Below are positions 1 to 11,778 of a stretch of DNA of 64,000 nt, piece by piece. Each line of letters starts with the position of its first letter. The first letter of the stretch is position 1. Source of the DNA: Maratus speciosus. Lineage: Eukaryota > Arthropoda > Arachnida > Araneae > Salticidae. The position numbers and the translations under genes are program-made. The notes beneath the pieces were generated by a model. That model did not search any database. It worked only from the letters and a program-made list of their open reading frames with translations, and had not been told where the DNA came from. The DNA is taken from the NCBI GenBank assembly GCA_963932465.1, contig OZ010787.1, positions 32,678,087 to 32,742,086 of the forward strand, in the 5' to 3' direction.

Positions 1-17
1 TCATTCTAATGCCTTTT

Positions 18-225
18 TTAACACTAGAAGTACCGTTAGCGGCCATTTTGACCCCAGCAAAGTTGACAATAATCGGTTCGAACCACAAATTTCTTCAAAG
101 ATATGTGAAATGCATGCAGCACAATAATAGGCTAATTAAATAAGTTTAACAGTTTTAAATAAAAATTCTGGTGTTAAACAATTTTTATAAAACTTGGGTA
201 AAAAAGCCGACAGTTCTTTTTTTAA
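18..225. mobile_element. TTAA-flanked MITE, family C, copy 1
   Basis: Begins TTAACACTAGAAGTACCG and ends in a decayed inverted copy at TTAA. Internal AAAATTCTGGTG precedes a stretch ending in TTTATAAAACTTG, as in the copies near 10.3, 16.8, 19.1 and 20.8 kb. The TTAA ends suggest piggyBac-type mobilisation (inference). No coding capacity. Confidence 0.7.
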
Positions 226-1286
226 GACCTATTTTATGTAGCACGTTAACTTGAACTCGCAATGAAAATTTAGAGACAAGCCAAAATCTGTACAAAACCT
301 TTTGCGGTGCACTTATTTTACAAATGACAGTAAAATGAGTTTGTAATGTTTGTTGCTCAATTTCAGCATTGCAATCCTTGCCATTTATTATTTTTGTTAA
401 TTGTTGCCCCAAATTTATTTGAATTTGCTTACTTACATGTAAGCTAAGCATTTTTTTATCGAATCCATAAAGAGCTTCCGCGATCTATGTGGGTACATGC
501 TTTTAAATGTAAGTAAAAAAGATCAAAAGTATGAAAACTTTGTTCAATATATTTTGTCAGATTGATATTTTCAATAGGTTAAAATCCTTACTGTATTTTC
601 TAATTTAATTTCTGTACGTTCAGGGTAGTAATTTTTCTGCGGAAAACTTAGCTATCTGATCAAAATAGAAAATTTTCGTGCTTCTCCACATATTTTTTAT
701 TAAAAATACTCAGGCAATAAAATAAACCTGTATGAAATGCAACTTCATTACAATACTTCGCTACATAGCATTACATATTATAATTACTAAATATGCGCTT
801 TATGCGAAGGCATTTATAAAAAAGAGCTATTAATAGCTCTAATGAGAGTGCTAATCATCTTTATGTCTTAATTGCCTGCAATGAATATTGTAAGAAAATA
901 AGACATGAAGATTCCTAGCACTTTTGTTAGAGATACTGTTACCTCATTTCATAAACATCTTCTTATGAAAGGAAAGCGTTTAGTAATTTTTGATAGCACA
1001 TAGATGAAAATATTTTAAAATTTTCACATGGCCTAGTATAGGGAACATAAAGTTATCATTTTCAACCGTATATGTAACACGTTTATTCAACTGTAAATTT
1101 TGATTTTGTTGTCTTGTAATATTTATTATTCCCATGTGTTTTGATGAAGAAAAGGCACTATAGAAAGATACAGAATGTCAAACTTAAATTAGGATTTATT
1201 TCAACGTAACACGTTGAAATATCAATTAATATAGAAATGCACAAAGCACATATTCATCAAATTGTAATTAAGAGGTCTCAGGACTC
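226..1286. other. AT-rich intergenic DNA, nothing recognised
   Basis: No gene, RNA gene or clear repeat seen. The longest open frames are short, low-complexity and use non-ATG starts. Confidence 0.5.
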
Positions 1287-1469
1287 TTAACCCCTTGAGA
1301 CAATTAATGAAGATTTGCACCAGAAAAATTGTATTAAATTTTACTTTTCTAACTTTGGTTGAAAAGATTCGTAAAATTGCTTTTCCTTATTTTGCAAAAT
1401 ATCTTTTTGCAGATTCCGGTATGAATCTGACATTACAGAAACGCAATGACTTACCCCTCAAGGGGTTAA
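1287..1469. mobile_element. TTAA-flanked MITE, family A, copy 1
   Basis: Left end TTAACCCCTTGAGACAATTA, right end CCCCTCAAGGGGTTAA. Relatives lie at 5222-5618, 32825-33036 and 51771-51981. This copy is shorter than the others (183 bp against about 210). Open frames inside it are not genes. Confidence 0.75.
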
Positions 1470-2615
1470 AGCTTCAAAATGTTCGAAATTTTCATTTTTT
1501 TTTTAGGTATTAAACTCCTACCTTTTTTTTACCATTTTGATAAAATTTCCATTCGAACAGTAGTTAAGGCACTTAGAATTATACCCGCTGAATAGCTGAA
1601 GAGGCGTATCGGAAACTCTCCAGTAATTTTTTTCCAAATCACGTTTTTGGGTATAACGCGCAGGATATCTCAAAAATTTCTGAATATTTTTCATGAAATT
1701 TTCTAAACATACGTTCGGTGTTCGTCTGTATAAAATGAACCTAAAATTTCCGTTTCATTGTCAAAAAAAATATTTTTTTAGTTGATTAAATTGTTGAAAT
1801 TTTCAAAATTTTGTATTGACTAAATACAACTTTGTATTAAAAATATAAAAATGTGTTAAATACAAATGTATTTAGGTTCAGGGTATTTATTATAATCTGA
1901 AGTATATGTAGGCATCAAAATTTTAATTCTAGTTGCAATATTTATTTTGTAATCGTTCGCGTAAGCTGTTAAACTAGTTTTCTGCTCGTCAAATGTCTGA
2001 GAGTTTGAAGCACCCTATAAATGTTAATTCTGCATCTTGCAGTTTTTTGAATGCAGAAAATGAAAGAACATACTTATATCTTTCATCCCAATAAAAATTG
2101 TGTTTTAAAATTAAACACATTTTAAAATATTAAATGTTGAAATGGTCTTTTTCTTTTTCATTTTTTCCAATTTTAAGAATCCTGAGGCCCCTTAAATTAA
2201 AACCAGCAAAAATAATCGTAGATGGTATTTTATATACCCAATGCACAGAGAATAGACACGACCTTTTAAACTTGATATAATAGAACTTTTCGTATAAGAC
2301 ATTAAAAGATCCATAAAGATGGACATTTATGCAGCGTAAATTCTATAAAATATAATTTAAGTAATAATAAATACAAATTTTCGTAGATGGCAGTTTGATC
2401 CAATTTTTGTATGTGAATCAGGGCAGTTAAGGCAGAACTGAAATACACACACTGTTAAACTGAAATAATTAATTATAAATAAATATGGAATTTATAAAGC
2501 ATATATTCTTTAAATTGACTAGTTCCATGGGTTTTTGTAGTGTAAGTCACATAGCTGATAACTGCTATGCTTGTTGGACCCCGTTATTTTCGTAAAGTTT
2601 GCTTGGCTTATTGAA
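1470..2615. other. AT-rich intergenic DNA, nothing recognised
   Basis: Homopolymer-rich sequence. I see no gene, RNA gene, long inverted repeat or tandem array. Confidence 0.5.
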
Positions 2616-2846
2616 TTAACCCTTCAACTATTGTTTTGTTTTTTTTAACACAATAAATTGAAAACCAGGACTAGGCACCACATTATTTTTACTAAAATAT
2701 TTGGCTTTGCACAATCGAAAAAGGTACGGCATTTAACAAACCACAGATTACAGCTAAAATTAAGTGGTATCCAAAAGATTTTAATATCGAAGATTGCAAA
2801 CACTTTTTGCCCGAGAGGCACTCGCGCACGACAATTAAGGTGTTAA
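2616..2846. mobile_element. Possible degenerate TTAA MITE
   Basis: Starts TTAACCCTTCAACTATTG and ends in GGTGTTAA. It contains GCACCACATTATTTTTACTA and, further on, AAAATTAAGTGGTATCC, the arrangement found inside better preserved MITEs here. The terminal repeats match poorly and no second copy was found. Confidence 0.4.
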
Positions 2847-3437
2847 TGAGATATCGCCCATAAAATAAGTCACATTTTTCCGTTTTAAAATACTGGTAGC
2901 CAAAAATCTTTGCATGTGACTTTTCTACAAGTACTCATGGAAATAGCCAATTAAAAATTTAAAAAAAATAACAAAAGATACTTGTTGGAAAAAGTTTTGT
3001 TCATGTTATTTTATGGGATTCCGTAAAATCATATAAATTTATAAGGATTATTTTCAGTAGGCAATACGCTATATTTTGATTTTATAGCCAGAAAAAATTT
3101 TAAGGACTATTTTTTAAAAAAAAATATTGCACTAAAATGATGGGCTGAAGTAAAGCAGATAAGCGTTGATGACTTGATGAAGTCAAAAATGTTTTTCAAC
3201 TATCCTAAAAAGAGTTAAAAATTTCAGTCACACTGTGTTTTAGTTTAGGTGATAAAAGTAAAGCATAAATGAATCAATAAAAGTTTAACTTTTAATAAAA
3301 AAATTCTGTTCGTTGAAATCAGAACTTTTAAATAGACACTTTTGCCTTATATAATCACAGAAGTCTGCCATTAAATAAAGTGAGGAATTTCTATTCAAAT
3401 TTTCTGATATCTAGCGCTAAATATCCCTTTAAGACCC

Positions 3438-3459
3438 AACCCGCACGATCGTGCGGGTT
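3438..3459. repeat. GC-rich 22-bp palindrome, first of four in the piggyBac-like element
   Basis: A perfect palindrome with half-site AACCCGCACGA. Related palindromes: a 14-bp core at 3813-3826 (CGCACGATCGTGCG), one with a single mismatch at 4742-4763, and one with a central mismatch at 4785-4806. They lie near both ends of the element and contrast with AT-rich surroundings, so they could be transposase binding sites (inference). Confidence 0.8.
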
Positions 3460-4113
3460 AGACATACATGTGAATTTTTGCTTCAGTCGTATTGCTTCAG
3501 TTGAAACAGTCGTATGTAATAAAACCCCGAATCTAACGATTGTTCTGGTTTGCAAAAAGAGTAAAGTATCATTTTATATCAACATATGACGGTTGTGGTA
3601 AATGTTTTACTTTTTGCCGGCAGGATTAGCTTTGTTTACAAGTACAACGAAAACAGCTCATCATTTTATCTATCGTAAAAAGGTAATTATCAGTATATTT
3701 CTAATTGCTTGGATAAATATTTTTGCTTTAATGTCTAAATAAGTGTAATATAATAAAAAAACATTAATTATACACTATTTATGTTGCTCATAGGACTTCA
3801 TATTTCGTTACACGCACGATCGTGCGACTTGGGCGTTACGTTAGTCAGTGCTAATGTAAAGGTAAGAGCTTTCGCAATGTTCATTTTGTTTTCTGCTTCA
3901 ATACTTTTGGTGACAGCCAGAATAAAAACGAAGTATGTTGTTATACAATTAATGCCATATTTTTGGGGTGTTGTCATGGATGAATTATTATTATTTTTTT
4001 TTTGTTGTTAAATTTTACTTTTTCTTTCTTTTCAATTAATAGAATTTTCTAAGACACTTTCTTTAATAATACTTTGTCAACTTTTAACAAAGCAAAATAA
4101 AATACTTTTTCAG

Positions 4114-4735
4114 ATGCCTAAACGGAAAAGAATTCTCACACAAGAAGAAACATTGCAATTGATGAATAAATCAGACTCTGAATTTAGAGGTTGCGGACAA
4201 ACTATTTGAAGCAGATTTATTAGAAGGATAGTCAAGTTCAGATGGGCTCGATGAAGAAAAATATACAAATATTTCTTTAGAAATGGCAATTTTGGATCAT
4301 TCTTCCTCATCAAAGTCCCCTGAACTCATTCCTCAAAGTTCTACCTCCAAGACAGTTTCGACAGAGGAGGCTAAGATAATGAAAACAACAATAACAACAA
4401 CAAAAAAAAAATACATGTGGGATGTTAAGACATTTCTATACCTCATTCTGCTCCTTTAGATTTCATGCAATTGCAGGTATGTCTTCCATTTCTTAATTTT
4501 TAATTAAAAAAGTTACAGACTTATAGAAAAAATAAAATCGATATCATAAAAAAATTTTAAAATAAGGCAAACATTTTTAAATTAATTAAAATATGAATTT
4601 TTTGAAGTCAATAAGTACATCTCCAATATTAATTTTTTTTCCTCCTTTTTTAGGCTTTAGAGCCAGTAATGACTCCATTGCAGTATTTCAGCCAATACAT
4701 CCCAAATCATCTTATAAGTAATTATTTCACAAGAA
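4114..4735 (+). pseudogene. piggyBac-like transposase, N-terminal relic
   Basis: After a pyrimidine tract and CAG, an ATG opens a frame beginning MPKRKRILTQEETLQLMN and then SDSEF. A basic start followed by an acidic Ser/Asp/Glu stretch is usual for piggyBac transposases. The frame soon stops. Further on, in other frames, come a segment reading YMWDVKTF and, after a possible intron ending in TTTTTTAGG, one reading TPLQYFSQYIPNHLISNYF, where family members have a similar stretch. Coding then ends at the right part of the element, so the catalytic Asp residues are absent. Cannot make active transposase. Family assignment is by residue pattern from memory. Confidence 0.6.
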
Positions 4736-4989
4736 AAGCCCAACCCGTACGATCGTGCGGGTGTGGCTTTCTTAGAAAAAGACCAACCCGCACGTTCGTG
4801 CGGGTACTCTCCACGCTCCAGGGGGTGACGAAAATTTTTTTAATTATTTTTTTAAGTCTCATTAGGGTCAGTATAGAGTTAATAACCAGAAGAATGTAAT
4901 ATTTAAATGTGAAAATGTTCCGGGTCTTAAAGGGATATGAGTATAAGAAACGTGGTTCCAAAAGAAAAATTCAAAATTTGTGCAGTGCA

Positions 4990-5147
4990 CATAGCTGCCA
5001 ACTTGTACGGATTTTTGATACCGCAAAATTTAATAGAAATTTCTTCTTTATTTAATCATCAAAATTGACTAAAATTCGGCGATTGAATTAGGCAAAATTT
5101 GCGATTAAATTTTAGTGGTGCATTAAATCCTACAAGTTGGCAGCTAT
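4990..5147. mobile_element. MITE family B, copy 1
   Basis: Terminal repeats CATAGCTGCCAACTTGTACG and CAAGTTGGCAGCTAT. Inside, ACCGCAAAATTTAATAG mirrors ATTAAATTTTAGTGGTG around a TTTATTTAATC / GATTGAATTAGG centre. At least six more copies in the window. Confidence 0.8.
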
Positions 5148-5221
5148 TAGTGTAGGTTTAAAGGAACGAACAAAGAAAGTTACATAAAAATCTCTGTCTG
5201 TTATTGATAATTAATACTGTT

Positions 5222-5618
5222 TTAAAACATTTCAGCGGAAAGTAATTGTATTTCTCAAGTGTCGAATTCAACCCGGGATTTTATGTAAATTTTATTTTAA
5301 AATAATAAAAAGCAATTTTACAACATGGTTCGTACGCCTCCTTGAATTTTGCAGATCAGAAAACTTTTCAGCATCAGCATTATCTTATAGAAAATCGCTA
5401 CTTAAAAGAATACGAAATTCCGCACGTGTAACTCAGATTTCTTTTTCTAAAATAAGATACTGGTAGTTACCCTGGAGAAATAACAGCATCCGTACGAACC
5501 ATGTGCAAGTACTTTCCACCAAAGTTATAAACGTAAAATTTAATTATAAGTTTCTGATGCAAATCTGAATTTAAATTAGGTGGGATATAATATTTCTCAC
5601 CGCTCCTCAAGGGGTTAA
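5222..5618. mobile_element. TTAA MITE family A, copy 2, interrupted by family E
   Basis: The right end, CTCAAGGGGTTAA, and the flank GGTGGGATATAATAT match family A. The left part aligns to the copy at 32.8 kb through AATAATAAAAAGCAATTTTA. At that point a 174-bp family E element interrupts it, and alignment resumes with TTTCCACCAAAGTTA. The left TTAA is inferred by alignment. Confidence 0.65.
5327..5500. mobile_element. MITE family E, copy 1, nested in family A
   Basis: Termini GGTTCGTACG and CGTACGAACC. The second copy at 11605-11778 is in reverse orientation and also 174 bp long. Both contain TACTGGTAGTT next to a GGAGAAATAAC end. The flanks ACAT and ATGT are palindromic, so target duplication length is ambiguous. 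Confidence 0.8.
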
Positions 5619-6354
5619 CCCTCTTAGGACATGTCGTCGCCCCAGAACAACAGTAGGACATCTAGTAATAATTAGGCAGATGTCAGACGAGCGATTTTGA
5701 AAATCAGCATTTTCGACGCTCTCTCTTGAGAGCATACGAATCTTCTGGTCTGTTCAGACGAGCGCCCACAAATCGTTGCGGTAAAAATTCCGAAAAGCTT
5801 CACGTCGAGGATCGGCGTTTCCCCGAACTCGCTGGGAGCTGGTGGCGTGCTCAAGTCTTTTGTTTCTTCTAGGTTGTCCAGACGAACCGAAGTTTTGACG
5901 CTGGCTTTAATTTTTTTTATCAGTGATTCGTAAGTTGTTGGTTCTGGTTGCGTATCGAATTCTTTCGCTAGAATTTAAAATGAATTTAATACACGTAGAT
6001 TAAATAATTTTTGAAATACAAAAGTGTTCAATATAGTTGGACACCTCATGCTTACATTATATAAAGATAAAAATTAAAATATAATAACTTGGTTAGAGGC
6101 ATCCTTGATTAAAAAAAAAAAAAAATAAAAAGAAATCAGAAAAATCTAAAGAAGATTAGTAAGTTATCGATAAATTATATGAATTAATTTTGTTTCATTT
6201 AAACAAACAAGTTGGAAATTGCTCATCAAACGTGGCAAATGAGGTGCATTCGTAATAAGTTTTCGTAAATAGTTTCATAAATATTTTTTGCACCGAATTG
6301 TACTGATTGTATATTTGAGTGCACTTCATAAGTGCATATAAATTTTATTCCGTT

Positions 6355-6705
6355 CGAAAGGCTGTAACATCATTAAAATACACTTGCAATAATTTTTTTC
6401 TCATTGGCCGTAATGTAACGGAAGATTTTGACTGTCTCTGTCATTAATCTATACATCCGATTTACATAAAATTTGAAAAGACTCGACAAAATTTTGCAAA
6501 AATTATATATTTAAAATTTCAGACCATTCTGAAGGCTGTAACATCATTAAAATGCACTTGCAATAATTTTTTCCCATTGGCCGTAATCTAACGAAAAACT
6601 TTTGACTATCCCTGTAATTAAACTATACATCCGATTTTCATAAAATATGAAATGACTCGACAAACTTTTGCAACAATTATATATTCAAAATTGCACGCTA
6701 TTCGG
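6355..6705. repeat. 174-bp tandem duplication
   Basis: Two consecutive units each start near AAGGCTGTAACATCATTAAA and include CTTGCAATAATTTTTT and CTATACATCCGATTT. The unit spacing is 174 bp (6361 to 6535), with moderate divergence. Confidence 0.85.
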
Positions 6706-7479
6706 TTGGGTAGTTTTTGCTCTGTTATATGCGGACAGACGGACTGAACGACGACTATAGATGCTACGTATTTATATAATTACGAACGCACCTAAAAAAG
6801 GATTTAAAATTATGCTAATGTTGCAAGTTAACGTTTTATAAGAAAAGTATTTAAATAGTAAAGTATTATTATAAGGAAAAATTGAATGTAATCTTTATCA
6901 AATACTACTAATAATAATAATATTTTGTCCTAGTATGTACTAAATTAAATTCACGGGTAATTGCAGGGGTTTTTCTTTGCGGGGTAGGGGGCGAAGGAGG
7001 CATTTTGCGAAAAGTAAATGCTAAAGTTTTCGTTTCGGGGGAACTTGTTTTCTTTACAAATTACAGATTTTTAAACCTAACAATGTTAATTAATTAATAG
7101 CATGTTTTTATGGAATATAATTTTGTGAAAGGGCCTGTTTTATAATTACGATTTTTGAGAAGAGGCCTGTTTTATTAAATGGATTTTTGTGACGGGGCCC
7201 TAAATAGACAGCAAATGTTGCATTTCTTAATAGTAATGAATATTTAATAATAATTCTTTGAAATTAAAATCATTACAAGTTAGATCTGGTTTTGAAAATC
7301 CAGTATGGGAAAGGAGACAGCAAAACAGAGCCTCTGTGGTCATATCCGGTACCGGTTCTATTTACTGCGAGCATATAGTTTTAAAAATACTGTAATTTAT
7401 TTTTTATTTTTTTAGCTCACAGGCTATCAAAGCTTGAGAACTAATGTGTCCGCCGGTTCTGTATGTACGTACGTATGTA

Positions 7480-8150
7480 CGTAACGCGATAACTCTTGAT
7501 GGAAACATCCAATTTGCTTCAATTTTTTTTTCTATTTTCATTCTGATAAGGCGCTTCCCTGATTAGTTTTGGGGATTCGTTGGTTAAGTATAAAGGGAGA
7601 CAACGGGGGCTAATTCCAACTTTAATTTAGATAAATGTTTTTTTATGCAGAATTATCCGGTTTGCTTAAAAAATTTGTCTACGTTCATTCCGATAAAGCT
7701 CTCCTCTGATTAGTTTTGGGGGTTCATTGGTTAATTATAAAGTTGGAAAAGAGGGGGGGGGGGTCTAGACTCCCCTTTAATTTAGATAAATGGGTTTTTC
7801 AAGCAGAATTATTCGATTTGCTCCAAATTTGGTATACCGGTTTATTATGTTAAGGAGCTTCCCTGATTAGAGTTGGAGGTTCATTAGTTCAGTATAAATC
7901 GGGAAAAGAGGGCTAGTACCCCGCCCCTTTAAATTAGATAAATATGTTTTTCATGCAGAATTATTCGATTTGCTCCAAATTTGGTACACCAGTTTATTAT
8001 GTGAAGGAACTACCTTGATTAGGTTGGGAGGTTTATTGGTTAAGTATAAAGGGGGTAACGGGGGATAGTTCCCCTTTAATGTAGATAAATGTTTTTTTCA
8101 TGCAGAATTATTCGATTTGATTCAAATCTGATATACCGGTTCAAATCTGA
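7480..8150. repeat. Tandem array, about 150-bp units, four to five copies
   Basis: CAGAATTAT(T/C)CG recurs at 7648, 7804, 7956 and 8103 (spacings 156, 152 and 147). Units share CTGATTAG...GGTTCATTGGTT, a G-run, CCCCTTTAATTTAGATAAAT and TTTGCTCCAAATTTGGTA. Just upstream, 7462-7482 has GTACGTACGTATGTACGTAA. Looks like satellite DNA, not coding. Confidence 0.85.
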
Positions 8151-8229
8151 TAAACCGAGTTAAAAGGAAAGCTATCTTCTTTGCTATTTTTGAAGCAAAT
8201 ATAGGTAAGTTTGGTAAAGTGGCCGTTCC

Positions 8230-8272
8230 GTTTTCTTTCCTTTCTTTTCTTTTCTTTTTTTTCTTTTTTTTT
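8230..8272. repeat. Polypyrimidine tract
   Basis: An uninterrupted run of T and C (TTTTCTTTCC-like units). Simple repeat. Confidence 0.85.
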
Positions 8273-9481
8273 AAATTTTGTGTACAGGAAAGTTAATTTT
8301 CTATCGATTACTTAAAATAGGATGAACCTAGTACCGTCTGTGTATATTTCTTTTTTCTAATTTCTTGAATAACTAATATAAAATTACAAAATCATTTATT
8401 TCCTGCAGAAGATCCATTTTGCTTTTTGAAAACATCGAATGGAAATAATTCTGTTGCGGCGATAAATAATGTCGTCTGCTCTGTGTGGCGGGAACGGTTC
8501 ATAGATCGCTCGTCTGACCAGGATAGCGCAGGTGTTTATTTTTCTTGTTGAAACCACAAGCGTTCAAAAAGTCGTTCGTCTGACATTTGTCTTATTATAT
8601 TCGATTATAATCGAAAATGAGATGTCTGACTTACTGCTATGAAAAGCTGTGTCTGCATCTAGCGGAATAGTAGGGAATTTTTATAAACACATCTGAGATA
8701 TAGCATTAAACACAACTTTGTGTTTTAGACATTGTTCCACTAGATTTGCACTCAATTATTCATAGCATTAAGTCAGACATATTATTTTTTATTATGACAA
8801 GATGTCCTACTGTTGCTCTGAGGCGACGATGTATCCATTACACAAATTTTATTCCGTTCAATGTTTTTTTAAAACAGTTATCTTAGTTATAAAATACTGA
8901 AAATGCTTTGATTAGCCAAAAGAAATATTTCTTTTATTTATTAATGGTAACAAAAACAAATTCCGCATGCACCTTTTGACAAATCATATATGCATCAATA
9001 GTCCCGAAGTGGTTAATGTGAAGAAGCCCCTCTAAAAATTTTAAAAAAGTGGAAAAAAGAAAATGCGCATGGAACACTCACTTAAAATTACGAAAATGAT
9101 GAAAATCTTCAATTAACACTTTGCTGACTGGTCAAGAGTATACTTGTGTTTCTAAAACGATGCGTTGTTGACCAAAGGTGTGCGCTTGATCCTTTAGTTT
9201 CGATTCCGCCATTTTTCATGAATAATTTACTATCAAGATTTTTTTTCAGAAAGATTACGTCTTTATACCAAATAGCTGGCCATTTTTTGTTATACTTTAC
9301 GAAATTTCATATAAAATCCAAACATTTTCAAAATATTTATTGAGAGATAATCTCAAAAAACCAATCTAGGCAACCAACTTTCAGAAAAGGCGTGTCCATT
9401 GTCTCGAAAAACACATTTCATAGGAAATTGCAAGTCTACAATGTGGTAATATTAAAATCGCGGTTTTCGTAATCACCGCTT

Positions 9482-9724
9482 TTAACCCCTAACGGTCGCA
9501 TTAAATTACGGTTTGAAAATTCAAATTGCTTATTGGCACCACTTTTTTGAAAAAGAAATATTCGCCTTATTTAATAACAGGTAAAATGATACCATAATAA
9601 TGCCAATTACACTATTTTATAAAACTGGTGCGGGAATCAAACAATCTGAATATATTAATCACATTGTTTTTATTCAGAAAGACACAGCCCGTGAATATCA
9701 CGGGAGCGATAATTTAGGGGTTAA
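9482..9724. mobile_element. TTAA MITE family N, copy 1
   Basis: Left end TTAACCCCTAACGGTCGC, right end GGGAGCGATAATTTAGGGGTTAA. The copy at 24907-25123 shares CAAATTGCTTATTGG, ACCACTTTTTTGAAAAAG and GAATATCACGGGAGCGA. Its closing TTAA also opens the next element. Confidence 0.75.
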
Positions 9725-9953
9725 CGCATTACCCGCTGCTGTTGCGTTGAAGCAATGGTAAAAATAAATGCGTATGCTTAAATTTACCATCATGCAATGA
9801 CTACTTTTGAATAATTCTTTTTGCCTTATTTCATAACAGGTTCTTTGTCATTGAATAAAGCGAAGATTATGTTTCAATATTTATGGTGACAAGCGTTTTT
9901 CAACAAAAAAGTTGAATACGTCTATCTTATAATTTGGCCGGATAATGGGTTAA
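9721..9953. mobile_element. TTAA MITE abutting family N
   Basis: Starts TTAACGCATTACCCGCTG and ends GGCCGGATAATGGGTTAA, an imperfect inverted pair. It shares one TTAA with the preceding element, as expected if one inserted into the terminal TTAA of the other. Confidence 0.6.
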
Positions 9954-10325
9954 TCGAAAAACATTATTCTACTATTAAATAAAGAAAACGTTTTCTCAAA
10001 CATTTTTGTAGAACTGTTTACACCTTGTTTCTGTAACATCACTTCATCAATTATAAATTTAGGGAGAGTATGTATATGGAAATCAAAAATAATTTATGAT
10101 TTTCTTAAAGAAATGAGTTTTAACTCGGGATTACTCGAACCAGGCCTGACAGACCCAGAATGCGTATCGTTTATAAAATTATCACCACTATTTTTTAAAT
10201 GTAATCTTCAGCTTATTTTGTCGCAAAATTTGTATCAATTGTCTCCAAATAAATAATATGACATTATTATTTGTATTTATTGCTGCAATTTATGGTTATA
10301 ATATTTCTGAGGAGTTTAACTTAGT

Positions 10326-10533
10326 TTAACCCTAGAACTACCGGAAATTTTACTCAAGTTTTATAAAAACATTCTACACCAGAATTTTTACTTAAAACTA
10401 TTTAATTTGTTTATTTAACTTATTATTGTCTGATTTATACATTTAGTTTGTTTTGAAGAAATTTCTGGTTTGAATAGATATTTTGAGAATACATGTCGGG
10501 TCCATTGGACCCTTCTGGTAGACAGAGGGTTAA
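10326..10533. mobile_element. TTAA MITE family C, copy 2 (reverse orientation)
   Basis: Begins TTAACCCTAGAACTACCGG and ends CTTCTGGTAGACAGAGGGTTAA. The interior CACCAGAATTTTTACTTAAA ... GAAGAAATTTCTGGTT is the family C core read in reverse. Confidence 0.7.
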
Positions 10534-10605
10534 GAAAAAATGAATTATGAGAAAATAACTAATTAACATCAATACCAGAGACGTAACGTTAAGGGGAGGG
10601 GGTCT

Positions 10606-10634
10606 CGATCATGTTACTACCAGTAACATGATCG
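10606..10634. repeat. Perfect hairpin, 13-bp arms, 3-base loop
   Basis: CGATCATGTTACT, loop ACC, then AGTAACATGATCG. There is no T-run next to it, and no nearby gene that would make it a regulatory site. Confidence 0.8.
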
Positions 10635-10639
10635 ATAAC

Positions 10640-11410
10640 AGTTATACACTAAAACCTACCTAAAGCAATCACGTTCCGTTCCAATAAAAATTGGTCGCTC
10701 CGAGAGGTGGTTTCTTAATGAAGGTCATGTTTAAACTAGATTTTAATTGTTGAAAAAAGGTAACAATTAATGTTATTAAAATTTATTTTTTACATTAGGA
10801 AAAAATACGAAAATTTAAGTATCAAAACGAAAATTAATTACATAAGTTAATTGGTGCAGAGTTTAAAAAATGAATACATTGGCGTTTGCTTTGATTTTAC
10901 GGTTTTATCTTCTATAACTTTTATTCCAAAGTCCTTTCGAAGCTCAGTAAATAAATGCAATTTTTTGGGGGGACGGCGGCAAATTATGACGATATCATTA
11001 ATCTATCTATTTCTTTTAAAGTTTTCGGTCTGAATAGGGCAGGGGAGTTTATTGACCGTCATCCTTACTCTGTCTAATTCATTGCCTAATAAGGTTCAAA
11101 GGGGTTTAAACAATAATTTACCGGAATAAAATAAAATTTTTAACTTAGTTTAGAAGTTTGATGAATAATGCGCTCTCCGGAATTGTTATTCTAATAAAAT
11201 ATTCTTCAAGAGACCAGGAAAAAACGGAATTTGTTTCATTTTCATCAAAGAAATGAGTCGCTCATGGAGGGAGTTCAACTGGGGTGGTAACGTAACGTAA
11301 AATTAGTATAACTAGACGTAAAATTAGTATTGAGTCTATTGGAATAAATTTCGTTCCATGAAAAAAAGGTCCTTCAGGAAGATGGTCGAACAGGGTAGAT
11401 TCACTGTATT

Positions 11411-11458
<48 letters not shown>

Positions 11459-11600
11459 GATGATTTATACCCGAGAACTAGTAAATGTTAGCAATGTGAA
11501 TTAAAATTCCCTAATTAAAAAGCCAGGTTTACTATTTCTTGGGCGTAATTCATCGTGAAAGAAAGTAATGTATATCAGACCGGGAGCCGGCAGCACAGAA
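10640..11600. other. AT-rich DNA with a long poly-T run
   Basis: No gene seen. A pure T run of about 46 bases occupies 11411-11456 and may mark an old retrotransposed tail on the minus strand (inference). Confidence 0.5.
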
Positions 11601-11604
11601 AGAA

Positions 11605-11778
11605 GGTTCGTACGGATACCGTTATTTCTCCAGGACAACTACCAGTATCTTTTTATTGAAAAAGTAATGTAGGTTCAATACGTAAAATTTCGCCTTATTT
11701 TAGGAAGAGATTTTCTACAAGATAATACTGGTGCAGAAAAAAACTCTGGTCTGCAAAATTCAAGGAGGCGTACGAACC
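11605..11778. mobile_element. MITE family E, copy 2 (inverted)
   Basis: GGTTCGTACGGATACCG at the left and CAAGGAGGCGTACGAACC at the right. It is 174 bp, the same length as copy 1, and aligns in reverse orientation. The internal ACCAGTATC / GATAATACTGGTG pair is the shared MITE core motif. Confidence 0.8.

Larger units (their letters stand above)
3421..4938 (+). mobile_element. piggyBac-like element, internally deleted
   Basis: The ends are inverted: ATATCCCTTTAAGACCC at the left and GGGTCTTAAAGGGATAT at the right. Because the end sequence is itself symmetrical, the target duplication could be TTAA or ATAT. The interior carries four GC-rich palindromes (3438, 3813, 4742, 4785) and a piggyBac-type N-terminal coding relic, after which sequence jumps to the right end, so the catalytic domain is deleted. 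Family assignment rests on the coding relic. Confidence 0.7.
5616..8838. mobile_element. Large foldback element with tandem-repeat interior
   Basis: The left arm (about 5628-5700) reads GGACATGTCGTCGCC, then CAACAGTAGGACATCT. The right arm (about 8785-8838) carries the inverted counterpart GATGTCCTACTGTTGCTCTG then GGCGACGATGT. Next inward, both arms hold several copies of CAGACGAGCG or CAGACGAACG (5683, 5755 and 5879 on the left; about 8510 and 8570 inverted on the right). The interior contains two tandem-repeat blocks and no recognisable gene. The left end sits directly at the TTAA that closes the family A copy. The exact right boundary is uncertain. Confidence 0.5.

Noticed and set aside
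3438..4806. CRISPR-like or operator array from the four GC palindromes
   Set aside because: Spacing is irregular (375, 929 and 43 bp) and the sequence is eukaryotic. The palindromes belong to a piggyBac-like element.
7480..8150. Coding tandem repeat
   Set aside because: Unit length varies (147-156), is not a multiple of three, and stops occur in all frames.
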